NCBI GenBank assembly: GCA_016868195.1
Contig: VGHQ01000001.1
Coordinates: 233,222-297,221, forward strand
Direction: 5' to 3'
Length of the DNA: 64,000 bases
Source of the DNA: Betaproteobacteria bacterium
Lineage (GTDB): Bacteria > Pseudomonadota > Gammaproteobacteria > Burkholderiales > Methylophilaceae
The position numbers and the translations under genes are program-made. Below the pieces are notes generated by a model. It was given only the letters and a program-made list of their open reading frames with translations. It was not told where the DNA came from and searched no databases. Each line of letters starts with the position of its first letter. Position 1 is the first letter of the stretch. Positions 1 through 11,747 of this stretch are shown here, one piece after another.

Positions 1-1
1 A

Positions 2-946
2 ATGCGTGGCAAACCAGGAACTAGCATTTTACTTACCGTATTAAGAAAAGGTGAAACCAAACCTTTAACTTTTAATTTAGTACGCGCTATTATCAAATCT
101 CAAAGCATTAAAGGAAAGCTTACTGAGGCTAATTACGCTTATGTTCGTATCGCTCAATTCCAAGAGCATACAGGTGAAGATCTAGCAAAACTCTTAAAAA
201 ATCTTCGTCAACAAAATAAAGCCCCTTTAAAAGGTATATTGCTTGATCTTAGAAATAATCCTGGTGGTTTATTAAATGCCGCAGTTGGGGTTTCTGCTGC
301 TTTCTTGCCTAAGGGTGATTTAGTTGTGTATACAGAAGGTCGTGCGCAAGACTCAAAAATGCATCTTACTGCAACCCCTGAAAATTATCTTAAAGGTGGC
401 AGCAAAGATGATTATCTTAAAGACTTTCCAGAAGATATTAGATCAACGCCTATGGCAGTTTTAGTAAATAACGGATCTGCATCTGCATCTGAAATTGTGG
501 CAGGCGCTCTCCAAGATCACAAGAGAGCCTTGATTGTCGGCATGCAAAGTTTTGGTAAAGGATCTGTACAAAGTATTCTGCCTATGAATAACGGCACTGC
601 AATTAAGATGACAACAGCAAGATACTTCACTCCTAAAGGTAGATCAATTCAGGCTAAAGGTATTGTGCCTGACATCATCGTTGATGATGGAAGTGATCCT
701 TCATTTATGACAAAAGAAGCAGATCTGACAAATCATCTTTCAAATCCAAAAGATAGTGATGCGAACGTCGCTCCCAAAGATAAAGATAGTAAACCTGTAA
801 CTTCGCCAGTTAAAAAATCTGAAGAGGATAAAAAGAAGACCTCTGATGCTCCCTCAGGCCCAATTGAGCCAGGAAGTAAAGCGGATAAGCAATTCCTAGA
901 AGCAATGAATATTCTCAAAGGTCTTCAGATTATTCAAAATAAATGA
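2..946 (+). CDS. S41 family C-terminal processing peptidase (5' truncated by window edge)
   Basis: ORF with S41 motifs (LDLRNNPGG, GSASASEIVAGALQD, SFGKGSVQ); frame open at the window start. Confidence 0.9.
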   Translation: MRGKPGTSILLTVLRKGETKPLTFNLVRAIIKSQSIKGKLTEANYAYVRIAQFQEHTGEDLAKLLKNLRQQNKAPLKGILLDLRNNPGGLLNAAVGVSAAFLPKGDLVVYTEGRAQDSKMHLTATPENYLKGGSKDDYLKDFPEDIRSTPMAVLVNNGSASASEIVAGALQDHKRALIVGMQSFGKGSVQSILPMNNGTAIKMTTARYFTPKGRSIQAKGIVPDIIVDDGSDPSFMTKEADLTNHLSNPKDSDANVAPKDKDSKPVTSPVKKSEEDKKKTSDAPSGPIEPGSKADKQFLEAMNILKGLQIIQNK

Positions 947-1563
947 TTAATGATCTTATCGTTGAGTTTGATAAGGGGCTGAAAGTTTTATTTTCTAAAC
1001 CTAAAGCCTCAAGACCGAGACCTGACATTCACATTAAAGAAACTGAATTAACCCCAGACGAAAAAAAACGTACGATCGAATTGATGCGCGTTAATCATAC
1101 AGGTGAAGTTTGCGCTCAAGCCTTATATAGCGGACAACTTCTTTTCAATTCACATGGTGAAGGTGCCGAATCTTTAAAGAAAGCATCCAAAGAAGAGATC
1201 GATCACCTTGATTGGTGTAATTCTAGGATCCAAGAATTAGGAGGTAAAACAAGCCTTCTCAATCCTTTGTGGTATATGGGCTCTTTTTTAATAGGCTCTT
1301 TTGCAAGCGCGTTAGGTGAAAAATATAACTTAGGATTCTTAGCTGAAACAGAACGACAAGTAGCACAACATTTAACAGGTCATTTAAAGAAAATTTCTAA
1401 AAAAGATCTTAAGACGAATAAAATACTAGAAGTTATGGCGGATGACGAAGAACAACATGCAATCAAGGCAAAAGAACTAGGTGGCGCTGAATTACCCCGT
1501 CAGGTCAAAAATGCTATGTCATTAATATCAAAAATGATGACAATTCTCTCGGCAAAAATTTAA
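943..1563 (+). CDS. coq7: 2-polyprenyl-3-methyl-6-methoxy-1,4-benzoquinone monooxygenase (demethoxyubiquinone hydroxylase)
   Basis: MRVNHTGEVCAQALYSGQ, EEIDHLDWC and DDEEQHA di-iron motifs; ATGA overlap with upstream gene. Confidence 0.92.
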   Translation: MINDLIVEFDKGLKVLFSKPKASRPRPDIHIKETELTPDEKKRTIELMRVNHTGEVCAQALYSGQLLFNSHGEGAESLKKASKEEIDHLDWCNSRIQELGGKTSLLNPLWYMGSFLIGSFASALGEKYNLGFLAETERQVAQHLTGHLKKISKKDLKTNKILEVMADDEEQHAIKAKELGGAELPRQVKNAMSLISKMMTILSAKI

Positions 1564-1566
1564 TCG

Positions 1567-1881
1567 ATGCAAAAATTTAATGACATTTTATTAACGCTCG
1601 ACAATTCAGATCATATTGATCGTATCGAAATTTATAAAAATAATGTTTTGATTGGTACTATCGAAAATAAACCAGGAAGCCAAGGCTCCGTAAAAGTCTA
1701 TCAACATCTCTGGAAAATTTTTGGTGCTATTACCCTTGATGCGGCAATTGAAGGTCTTGATTTATATTCGGAACATACTGAAGATGCTCAAAAAAATCCT
1801 GGCAAGCATCCAAATATTGATCGTCTTCTTACCGTTATGGAAAATGAAGAGCCACTTGATTTAAAAATCATTAAAAATTAA
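1567..1881 (+). CDS. conserved hypothetical protein, DUF2322-like
   Basis: 104-aa ORF directly downstream of coq7; family assignment from memory only. Confidence 0.6.
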   Translation: MQKFNDILLTLDNSDHIDRIEIYKNNVLIGTIENKPGSQGSVKVYQHLWKIFGAITLDAAIEGLDLYSEHTEDAQKNPGKHPNIDRLLTVMENEEPLDLKIIKN

Positions 1882-1889
1882 TTGAGTAG

Positions 1890-2309
1890 TTAGATATCTT
1901 CTTTAATTTCGAAATCGTGTGTAATTTGCACCGACTTAGACAGCATAATGGATGCTGAACAATATTTTTCAGCTGATAATTTAATTGCGCGCTCAACTTG
2001 ATCTTTATCCAAGCCCTTACCTTTTAGAACAAAATGGATGTGAATCTTAGTAAAAACTTTAGGTATTGTCTCAGCCCTTTCAGCTTCAATTTCAGCATAA
2101 CAATCACTAATAGCTTGTCTTGATTTCTTAAGGATCGTGACCACATCAAATGATGTGCATCCACCCATGCCGATAAGCAACATCTCCATAGGTCGCATCC
2201 CTAGTTTTCTGCCGCCCAATTCTTCGGGACCATCAAGAATCACTGAATGATTGGACTCAGACTCGCCTATGAAACATACATTTTCAATCCATTTAACTCT
2301 AGCTTTCAT
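1890..2309 (-). CDS. OsmC family protein
   Basis: OsmC-like fold pattern: GMRPMEMLLIGMGGCTSFDVVTILKK and KYCSASIMLSKS. Confidence 0.88.
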   Translation of the reverse strand: MKARVKWIENVCFIGESESNHSVILDGPEELGGRKLGMRPMEMLLIGMGGCTSFDVVTILKKSRQAISDCYAEIEAERAETIPKVFTKIHIHFVLKGKGLDKDQVERAIKLSAEKYCSASIMLSKSVQITHDFEIKEDI

Positions 2310-2773
2310 TACTTAACTCCGAGTAACTCAACATCAAAAATTAAAGTAGCATTCGGAGGAATAACACCACCAGCGCCGCGAGAGCCATAGCCCATATCTG
2401 ACGGAATGATGAGGGTTCTTTTGCCATGAATTTTCATGCCATCCACACCATCATCCCAACCTCGAATCACTTGACCAGCCCCTAAATTAAATACGAAAGG
2501 GTCATTGCGATCTAGAGAGCTATCAAATTTTTTTCCCTTGCCATCTTTCTGATTCGGATCATATAACCAACCTGAGTAATGCACTGTCACAGCAAGGCCT
2601 TTTTCGGCTTGTCGTCCATTGCCTAAAACAGTATCTTTAATAACTAATGTCGTAATATTTTTTTCCAATTTAATTTCCTTTTGTGAGATTTGTGACTCAG
2701 CAGACGCTAAGTCAATATTCAATAAAATAACACCAAAAACTAAAATAAATTTAAACACGTTTGTATGTCGCAT
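2309..2773 (-). CDS. FKBP-type peptidyl-prolyl cis-trans isomerase with signal peptide
   Basis: VTVHYSGWL, VIRGWDDGVDGMKIHGKRTLIIPSDMGYGSRGAGGVIPPNATLIFDVELL. Confidence 0.92.
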   Translation of the reverse strand: MRHTNVFKFILVFGVILLNIDLASAESQISQKEIKLEKNITTLVIKDTVLGNGRQAEKGLAVTVHYSGWLYDPNQKDGKGKKFDSSLDRNDPFVFNLGAGQVIRGWDDGVDGMKIHGKRTLIIPSDMGYGSRGAGGVIPPNATLIFDVELLGVK

Positions 2774-2791
2774 ATTAAGATTTCCTCAAGT

Positions 2792-4189
2792 TTAGTTGAG
2801 ATAGGTCCATTCAATCAGATCATCTTGAATCTTAGAAGATTCATTTGCTTTAGGATCATTCGCCATAAATACAAAAACTTTTACATCGTTATTTTTATCA
2901 AAAATATATCCTGCGATAGCACTAACATTTTGGATGCTACCGGTTTTTAAATAAGCATGCTTAGCGACTGATAATTTTTTTCCTCTATTTTTCAAAGTAC
3001 CATCAATACCTATATTTGGAAGTGATGATATAAATTCAGGCATATAAAGGTTACTGTAAGCTTTTTCTAATAAGAAACCTAAATCTCCTGCATTTATTTT
3101 TGCATTTCTTGAAAGTCCTGCGCCATTATCCATTTTAAGAGAGTCCAGTTTCAATTTTTCTCTCATCAAAGACTCTTTCGTAAACCTTCCAGCCTCATTT
3201 TCAGTGATTGGATTACCATTATTTTCTGCGAGCATGGTGAGTAATAAATTTCTGGCAATCAGATTTTGGCTATATTTATTTATATCTCTCACAACAAGAC
3301 TTAAAGGCTTCGATTGATGCTCATAGATCTTATGTGTGTCATTAAAATTTTGATATGTATTTTTAAACTCGCCCTCAATGACTCCTCCATGTAGCTTCCA
3401 AATTTTTTCAAATAGATCTTTAGATAATTGATTGGCGCTTAATATCGATAAATTAATATCCTTACTTTCGCATGCTTTATCGAAGCTACCATTAAATCTG
3501 ATTTCTGAAACATTAGATTTTTTTTCTACCTCGTAATCAAGAGCATCCTTCCACTCATTGCAGTCCTGGTCTGTAAGTTTTAAATGGTTAATGACTTTTA
3601 ATGTTGGGATTTCAGGAAAGGTTTGTATATTAATTTTTTCATTACTTATCGAAAAATTAAAATTGATTGTATTTTCGTTAACTACAAAAGATTTTGGATT
3701 TACGTTATAAGCACGATATTTTTTATCGTCAATAAGTTCTTGATTTTTTAGTTCGCCAAAAAAGCTTTCATCAAAAATAATATTACCGTGAATATACTTA
3801 ATGTCTTTTTGTTGAACTTTTTCAATAATTTCATAAAAATCTGCATAAGTAAGCGTCGGATCGCCATAACCTTTAATAATGAGATCGCCGTATAAATGTT
3901 TATTTTTTATATTGCCTTTATAAAGCACTTCCGTCTTCCATTGATACTGAGGGCCTAAAAGCTGAAGTCCAGCATATGTCGAAACTAACTTCATCACCGA
4001 GGCTGGATTGAATGCCTTTTGTTCGTTATAACTAAAAATTTTTTCTCGTTTAGAGATATTTTTAATGTAAAGCGAGTAATTATCTTTTGAAAGTTCTGAG
4101 CGATTCAATATTTTATTGATTGCATCAATATCCGAATCTGCAAATACCAGATTTATCCATAAGAGAAATATAAGAAATAGTATTCGCAT
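2792..4189 (-). CDS. dacB: D-alanyl-D-alanine carboxypeptidase/endopeptidase (PBP4 family)
   Basis: Signal peptide; SxxK (ASVMK), SxN (SQN) and KTG (LKTGS) motifs. Confidence 0.88.
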   Translation of the reverse strand: MRILFLIFLLWINLVFADSDIDAINKILNRSELSKDNYSLYIKNISKREKIFSYNEQKAFNPASVMKLVSTYAGLQLLGPQYQWKTEVLYKGNIKNKHLYGDLIIKGYGDPTLTYADFYEIIEKVQQKDIKYIHGNIIFDESFFGELKNQELIDDKKYRAYNVNPKSFVVNENTINFNFSISNEKINIQTFPEIPTLKVINHLKLTDQDCNEWKDALDYEVEKKSNVSEIRFNGSFDKACESKDINLSILSANQLSKDLFEKIWKLHGGVIEGEFKNTYQNFNDTHKIYEHQSKPLSLVVRDINKYSQNLIARNLLLTMLAENNGNPITENEAGRFTKESLMREKLKLDSLKMDNGAGLSRNAKINAGDLGFLLEKAYSNLYMPEFISSLPNIGIDGTLKNRGKKLSVAKHAYLKTGSIQNVSAIAGYIFDKNNDVKVFVFMANDPKANESSKIQDDLIEWTYLN

Positions 4190-4191
4190 AT

Positions 4192-5496
4192 TTATATGGA
4201 TGACTGAATAACTTCAAGAGTAGTATCAATCATAAAATTTATTTCATCATGATTGATAACATAAGGTGGCATGAAATAAATAGTATGGCTTATCGGCCTT
4301 ATTAAAAGACCACGATTCATGGCTTTTGAACTTATTTTTTTAATTATCTTTTTTGTAGCTCCATCAAGATCAAATGCCCATATCATTCCTATATTTCTTA
4401 AATTAGAAATTGGTAATATTGATAGAGACTTCATACGCTCTGAAATATAAGCTGAAGTTTTACTATTTTGATTAATCACATCATGATTTTCAAAATAATT
4501 TATTGTGCCTAACGCAGCACTGCATGCGAGTGGATTTCCAGTGTAGCTATGCGAGTGTAGAAAGCCTTTTTCTATCTTATCCTCGTAAAAAGCCATATAA
4601 ACTTTATCGGTGGTTAGCACGGCTGACAGGGGAAGGAAGCCGCCGGTTAATCCTTTTGAAAGACAAATAAAATCAGGCTTTATATTAGCATGTTCAAATG
4701 CAAACATCTTTCCCGTTCTTCCGAACCCCACTGCAATCTCATCATCAATCAGATGAATATGATATTGCGTACAAAGATCTCTAGCTTTTGCTAAATAAAT
4801 GGAGTGGTACATTCCCATCCCAGTTGCACATTGCACAAGGGGCTCCAATATAAAAGCGGCTATATATTGATGATTATCTTGAAAATATCTTTCCAAGTCT
4901 TGAATACATCTTAATGCGAAGGATTCTGCTGTTTCTCCTTTATCTGCATATCGCCAATCCGGCGTTTTGATAGGATTATTTTTTTTTATTAATGAAGCAT
5001 ATTTTTTACGAAAAAGTTTAATATCTGTCACAGACAAGGCGCCGAGCGTTTCACCATGGTAGCTATTCTGTAAATAAATTATTTTATTCTTCTTTGGTTG
5101 ACCTTTATTCTTCCAATAATGCACACTCATCTTAATAGCAATTTCAATCGCATTGGACCCGTCGCTACCGTAAAAAGCATGGCCTAGATTTGTGAGATGA
5201 CTTAATTTTTCAGAAAGTTTTATGGCTGGTTCATGAGTTAAACCTGCGAGCATGACGTGCTCAACAAGGTCGAGTTGGTCTGTAATATATTTTTTAATTT
5301 CGCTTTGATTGTGGCCGAATAAATTGACCCACCAGGAGCTAATTGCATCTAAATATTTTTTATCATCATAGTCAAATAGCCAAACACCTTCTCCGCGCTT
5401 AATAGGGGTAATAGATTGACTCTCTTGAATTTTCATTTGTGTACATGGGTTCCACAAACTTTTTAAGCTTCTATCGATGAAATTTTGATTCTTCAT
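4192..5496 (-). CDS. bioA: adenosylmethionine-8-amino-7-oxononanoate aminotransferase
   Basis: Class III aminotransferase; WWVNLFGH, YHGETLGALSVT, LIDDEIAVGFGRTGKMFAFE, LSKGLTGGFLPLSAVL. Confidence 0.92.
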   Translation of the reverse strand: MKNQNFIDRSLKSLWNPCTQMKIQESQSITPIKRGEGVWLFDYDDKKYLDAISSWWVNLFGHNQSEIKKYITDQLDLVEHVMLAGLTHEPAIKLSEKLSHLTNLGHAFYGSDGSNAIEIAIKMSVHYWKNKGQPKKNKIIYLQNSYHGETLGALSVTDIKLFRKKYASLIKKNNPIKTPDWRYADKGETAESFALRCIQDLERYFQDNHQYIAAFILEPLVQCATGMGMYHSIYLAKARDLCTQYHIHLIDDEIAVGFGRTGKMFAFEHANIKPDFICLSKGLTGGFLPLSAVLTTDKVYMAFYEDKIEKGFLHSHSYTGNPLACSAALGTINYFENHDVINQNSKTSAYISERMKSLSILPISNLRNIGMIWAFDLDGATKKIIKKISSKAMNRGLLIRPISHTIYFMPPYVINHDEINFMIDTTLEVIQSSI

Positions 5497-5499
5497 ATG

Positions 5500-6576
5500 T
5501 CAAGGCGCTGGGTTCATGTGGGTGAGATGAATGATTTCAATTTCACCTAACAACTCTTTAGAGAGACTTATGTTATACGCTTCAATATTTTCTTTCAGTT
5601 GATCAAGCGATGTGGCGCCTATGATGGTTGATGTAACAAACCACTGATGATAAGCAAAAGCTAAGGCCATCTCAGTTAAGGTCATGCCATGTTTCAGTGC
5701 TAATGCTTCATATGCTTTAACAGTAGGAAATACGTTAGGCTTATCATATCTTTGAGCAAACCCTTTAAATAGAGTCACGCGACCTCTTGCATCAATATCC
5801 TTTAAATACTTTCCGGTGAGATGTCCGAACGCCAAGGGTGAATAGCCTAGGAAGCCAATCTTTTCTCGATATAAAATTTCTGTCATACCAAACTCCAACC
5901 CTCTATTGATGAGGTTGTAACAATTCTGAATGGAAGCTACGAGAGGTAATTTCTTTTCTTTTGCAATACGAATAAATTCCATCACACCCCAAGATTGCTC
6001 ATTAGATATGCCGATATATTTAATCTTACCTTCTTGCACAAGTCTATTTAATGCTTCCAGTTGTTCATGAATCGGCACCCACTCTTTTAATTTTGAGCCT
6101 TCCATTTCGGCACTAGGATCAAATTTATACTGACCAAACATTGGCACATTTCTTTCAGGCCAATGGAGTTGATATAAATCGATATAATCTGTTTGAAGTC
6201 TTTTTAAAGAGCCCTCCACTGCCTCACGTAAATTTTTTTCATCGAAAGCTTTAGGTCCGTTGCGAATCCAATTGAGCGCTCTTCTTGGACCTGCCGCTTT
6301 AGTTGCTAGAACAATATCCTCCCTTTTTTGTTTTTTTAACCAATTGCCTATGATTGTTTCGGTTGCCGTAAAAGTATTTTCTTTGGGAGGAACGGGATAC
6401 ATTTCAGCCGTATCAATAAAATTAATACCATGTGATATCGCCCAATCAAGCAGTAAAAATGCCTCGGATTCCGTGTTTTGTTCCCCAAAGGTCATGGTTC
6501 CTAAGGTGATCGGTGAAATCAGCAAATCCGACTGTCCTAGCTTTCGATAATTTTGCTTTTCTATGTAATAGCTCAT
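5500..6576 (-). CDS. aldo/keto reductase (Tas-like)
   Basis: TMTFGEQNTESEAF, FIDTAEMYPVPP, LYQLHWPER motifs. Confidence 0.9.
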   Translation of the reverse strand: MSYYIEKQNYRKLGQSDLLISPITLGTMTFGEQNTESEAFLLLDWAISHGINFIDTAEMYPVPPKENTFTATETIIGNWLKKQKREDIVLATKAAGPRRALNWIRNGPKAFDEKNLREAVEGSLKRLQTDYIDLYQLHWPERNVPMFGQYKFDPSAEMEGSKLKEWVPIHEQLEALNRLVQEGKIKYIGISNEQSWGVMEFIRIAKEKKLPLVASIQNCYNLINRGLEFGMTEILYREKIGFLGYSPLAFGHLTGKYLKDIDARGRVTLFKGFAQRYDKPNVFPTVKAYEALALKHGMTLTEMALAFAYHQWFVTSTIIGATSLDQLKENIEAYNISLSKELLGEIEIIHLTHMNPAP

Positions 6577-6617
6577 ATAAAAATAATGTTTAAATTCAGA
6601 TATTTAACGAAATAACA

Positions 6618-6646
6618 CTTGAAATTTTAGGCTTTCGTCCCTATTA
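6618..6646 (+). promoter_or_regulatory. putative sigma32 (RpoH) heat-shock promoter of groESL
   Basis: CTTGAAA at 6618-6624, 14-nt spacer, CCCTATTA at 6639-6646; resembles CTTGAAA / CCCCATNT. Confidence 0.65.
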
Positions 6647-6673
6647 TTAGCACTCTATGACATTGAGTGCTAA
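6647..6673 (+). promoter_or_regulatory. CIRCE operator (HrcA binding site) upstream of groESL
   Basis: TTAGCACTC-N9(tatgacatt)-GAGTGCTAA, exact match to CIRCE consensus. Confidence 0.95.
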
Positions 6674-6732
6674 TTACTCGTGTTTTCGATTTTGATTAAT
6701 TTTCAAAGAATACACTATTAGGAGAATATGAA

Positions 6733-7020
6733 ATGAAAATTCGCCCTTTACATGACCGCGTAATTGTAAAGCGTCTTGAAGAAGAACGTACAACAGCATC
6801 AGGCATTGTTATTCCTGACAGTGCAACAGAAAAACCAGATCAAGGCACAGTTCAAGCCGTAGGTAATGGAAAAATTCTCGAAGATGGCAGTGTTAAAAAA
6901 CTAGACGTCAAAGTAGGCGACAAAGTTTTATTTGGAAAATACGCTGGCCAAGCCGTTAAAGTTGATGGCGAAGAGTTACTTGTGATGCGTGAAGAAGACA
7001 TCATGGGCATTGTTGAATAA
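6733..7020 (+). CDS. groES: co-chaperonin GroES
   Basis: [31 protein letters not shown]. Confidence 0.98.
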   Translation: MKIRPLHDRVIVKRLEEERTTASGIVIPDSATEKPDQGTVQAVGNGKILEDGSVKKLDVKVGDKVLFGKYAGQAVKVDGEELLVMREEDIMGIVE

Positions 7021-7028
7021 ACCCTTAA

Positions 7029-8714
<1,686 letters not shown>

Positions 8715-8734
8715 CTCATAAGCATCAATAAAAA

Positions 8735-8760
8735 AAGACCTCTTAGGAGGTCTTTTTTTT
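8735..8760 (+). terminator. intrinsic terminator of groESL
   Basis: AGACCTC-TTA-GGAGGTCT followed by a T-run. Confidence 0.9.
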
Positions 8761-8805
8761 AATCTTTTTTTTATCTTCCAATAATTTAGGATAGCATTAC
8801 ACCTC

Positions 8806-10962
8806 ATGAATGCATCTCCATCCAATCAAAATCAATTCAAAGACCTAAATGAGAAACAAATTGAAGCTGTCACGCTTCAAAATGAATCTGCACTGATTTT
8901 AGCTGGTGCGGGAAGTGGCAAAACCAAAGTACTAACTTCCAGAATTTCATGGCTCATCCAAACGAATGTGGTGAGTCCCTTTGGACTTATTGCTGTGACA
9001 TTTACCAATAAAGCCGCAAAAGAAATGCTACAAAGAATTACTATGCAGCTTCCGATTAATACACGAGGTATGTGGGTAGGCACATTCCACGGTTTATGCA
9101 ATCGATTTCTTAAAACACACGCAAGAGATGCAGAATTGCCTGATACATTTCAGATTCTAGATAGTCAGGACCAGTTATCACTCATTAAAAGAACTATAAA
9201 AACCATGAATGTTGATGATGAAACTTATGCGCCAAAACAAGTACAACACTATATTAATGGATATAAAGATGAAGGACTGAGGGCTGCTCATGTAGATACT
9301 TATGACACACATTCAAAAAAATTAAATGAAATATATCTTGAATATGAAAAGCAATGTCAGAAAGAAGGCTTGGTTGATTTTGGTGAATTACTTTTAAGAT
9401 GCTATGAGCTTTTTGAAAAAAATGTGGCGATACGTCAGCACTATCAAGATCGATTTAAACATATTCTGATTGATGAATTTCAAGACACAAGCGAGCTTCA
9501 ATATAAGTGGTTAAAGCTTCTTGCGGGCAATAGCAGTTTTGTATTTGCTGTAGGAGATGATGATCAATCTATCTATAGTTTTAGAGGTGCAAGAGTTGGA
9601 AATATGAAAGATATGGAAAGAGATTTTCATGTCAAACAAATTATTAAGCTCGAACAAAACTACAGATCTAAAAGTAATATCCTTAATACAGCTAATGCGA
9701 TCATTGATCACAATAAAAATCGATTAGGCAAGAACTTATGGACATCAGCCGGAGAAGGCGACCCTATTAGAATATATACTGGCCATACTGATATTGATGA
9801 AGCTAAATTTATAGTGGATGAAATCAAAATGCTTCATAGAGAAGGCATCTCTCTTAATCATATTGCTATTCTCTATAGAAGCAATGCTCAGTCTCGTATT
9901 CTCGAGCATAATATTTTTTCATCTAACCTACCTTATCGCGTCTATGGTGGTTTACGTTTCTTCGAACGTGCCGAAATTAAACACGCCATCGCTTATCTAA
10001 GACTTATTGCAAATAAAAATGATGACAGTGCATTTTTGAGAATTGTAAATTTTCCAACGCGTGGCATTGGAAGTCGATCACTAGAAAGTCTTCAAGACAT
10101 TTCTAGGCGTGATGGTTGTAGTTTATGGGATGCCGCACAGAAATCATCAGATCAAGCGGATGCAATTAAAAAGGGCTTGCCTTATTTTATACACCTCATA
10201 AAACATATTGAAAATAGTTTTGAAGGACTTACTCTTCCTCAAATGATTGATCTTATTATCAATGAATCAGGACTTAAAGATCACTATACCAATGAAAAAG
10301 ATGGTCTAGACAGAGTTTCTAACTTAAATGAATTAGTTTCTGCTGCCGCAACTTTTCTAAATAATGACAATAATGAATCTTCAAACCCACTTGGAGATTT
10401 TTTGAATTATTCTTCTTTAGAAAGTGGTGATATGCAAGCCAGTGAAGGTGTAGATGCTATCCAGCTCATGACGATTCACTCATCTAAAGGCTTGGAATTT
10501 GACGTAGTATTTATTTCTGGTCTTGAGGAAGGATTATGTCCTCATGAACAAAGCTTATTCGAATCCAAAGGTCTTGAAGAGGAGAGAAGACTTATGTATG
10601 TTGCTGTAACAAGAGCTCGTTCAAAATTATATTTAAGTTATGCCCTATCAAGAATGCTTCACGGCCAAACGAGATATGGAATGCCGTCAAGATTTTTAGG
10701 AGAGATTCCTGAGAGTCTCGTTAAAAACATTAATACTATTAGTTTTAAAAATAATGTGGATCAAATAGAGGAGAATTACCCGCAACCTAATCAGCAGAAG
10801 CATACTTGGCGAATCGGTGAATCTGTCATGCATGAAAAATTTGGCCAAGGAACGGTTTTAGGTTATGAAGGCAATTCGGACGACTTAAGAATTCAAATTA
10901 AATTTAATGAAGCAGGCACAAAATGGCTTGCCATGGAATACGCAAAACTTTTTAAATGTTAA
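8806..10962 (+). CDS. uvrD: UvrD/Rep family SF1 DNA helicase
   Basis: LNEKQIEAV, AGAGSGKTKVL, VGDDDQSIYSFRGA, QNYRSKSNIL, MTIHSSKGLEFDVVF, YVAVTRA. Confidence 0.92.
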   Translation: MNASPSNQNQFKDLNEKQIEAVTLQNESALILAGAGSGKTKVLTSRISWLIQTNVVSPFGLIAVTFTNKAAKEMLQRITMQLPINTRGMWVGTFHGLCNRFLKTHARDAELPDTFQILDSQDQLSLIKRTIKTMNVDDETYAPKQVQHYINGYKDEGLRAAHVDTYDTHSKKLNEIYLEYEKQCQKEGLVDFGELLLRCYELFEKNVAIRQHYQDRFKHILIDEFQDTSELQYKWLKLLAGNSSFVFAVGDDDQSIYSFRGARVGNMKDMERDFHVKQIIKLEQNYRSKSNILNTANAIIDHNKNRLGKNLWTSAGEGDPIRIYTGHTDIDEAKFIVDEIKMLHREGISLNHIAILYRSNAQSRILEHNIFSSNLPYRVYGGLRFFERAEIKHAIAYLRLIANKNDDSAFLRIVNFPTRGIGSRSLESLQDISRRDGCSLWDAAQKSSDQADAIKKGLPYFIHLIKHIENSFEGLTLPQMIDLIINESGLKDHYTNEKDGLDRVSNLNELVSAAATFLNNDNNESSNPLGDFLNYSSLESGDMQASEGVDAIQLMTIHSSKGLEFDVVFISGLEEGLCPHEQSLFESKGLEEERRLMYVAVTRARSKLYLSYALSRMLHGQTRYGMPSRFLGEIPESLVKNINTISFKNNVDQIEENYPQPNQQKHTWRIGESVMHEKFGQGTVLGYEGNSDDLRIQIKFNEAGTKWLAMEYAKLFKC

Positions 10963-11729
10963 TAGCTTTTAGCTGACTTAAAAATATCACGGTAACTGAT
11001 GTATTGAAATGCAAACATCACAGATGTAATTACAAGTAGTGCAAAGAAAATAATCGCGCCCATCAATGAAGGTCCGATCGAAGGATAGAATGAAGCTAGA
11101 GACCCAATTAACAATCCACAAGACAACATAAATAATATCGCTGTTGTTGAAAAAATTAGCCATGAAAGGCCTAATGGGGCAATATACATTAAGCATCCCG
11201 CAATACTTGATTTAATCGACTTAAAGAGTGAATAGTGGTTATAAACGATTAGCATCGGTGAAAACCATGTCGCCATAAGCAATGGAAGTAATAGTAGGAT
11301 TAATTTTCCTATCATTGGTAAAAAATTATTAATCACGCTAACTAACTCATTATTGTTTTCTGATAATTTAATAAATTCTTGCATTTCAGAATTTAAAACC
11401 ATCGTGACTAGGCCAGCATAAGTTAAGCAGATCAGGCCAAGTGTTAACAATGTAGCTAGCTTGGGTTTAATTTTTTCATATACCGCTAAAAATTTTTCAG
11501 ACTTATTCTTGTCATGAATCTTATAGAAGTTCACTGCAAATACTAAAAATATTGGCCAAATTAAAATAGATGCAATTGAAAAAACTTGAACTATAGGCAT
11601 TGAAGGCAAAAGCATAAAAATAAAAAGATATGCCAGGCTCAGCATCAATGATTGATTTGGTGTTTTTTTAAAGAGCACAAAACTTTCTTTATTCCAACGA
11701 ATAGAATCTCGGAATGTAATTTTTTTCAT
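10959..11729 (-). CDS. BPSS1780-like multi-spanning membrane protein
   Basis: Several hydrophobic segments; general resemblance to betaproteobacterial BPSS1780 family proteins. Confidence 0.6.
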   Translation of the reverse strand: MKKITFRDSIRWNKESFVLFKKTPNQSLMLSLAYLFIFMLLPSMPIVQVFSIASILIWPIFLVFAVNFYKIHDKNKSEKFLAVYEKIKPKLATLLTLGLICLTYAGLVTMVLNSEMQEFIKLSENNNELVSVINNFLPMIGKLILLLLPLLMATWFSPMLIVYNHYSLFKSIKSSIAGCLMYIAPLGLSWLIFSTTAILFMLSCGLLIGSLASFYPSIGPSLMGAIIFFALLVITSVMFAFQYISYRDIFKSAKSY

Positions 11730-11747
11730 ATTAATTAACCTTAAAAT

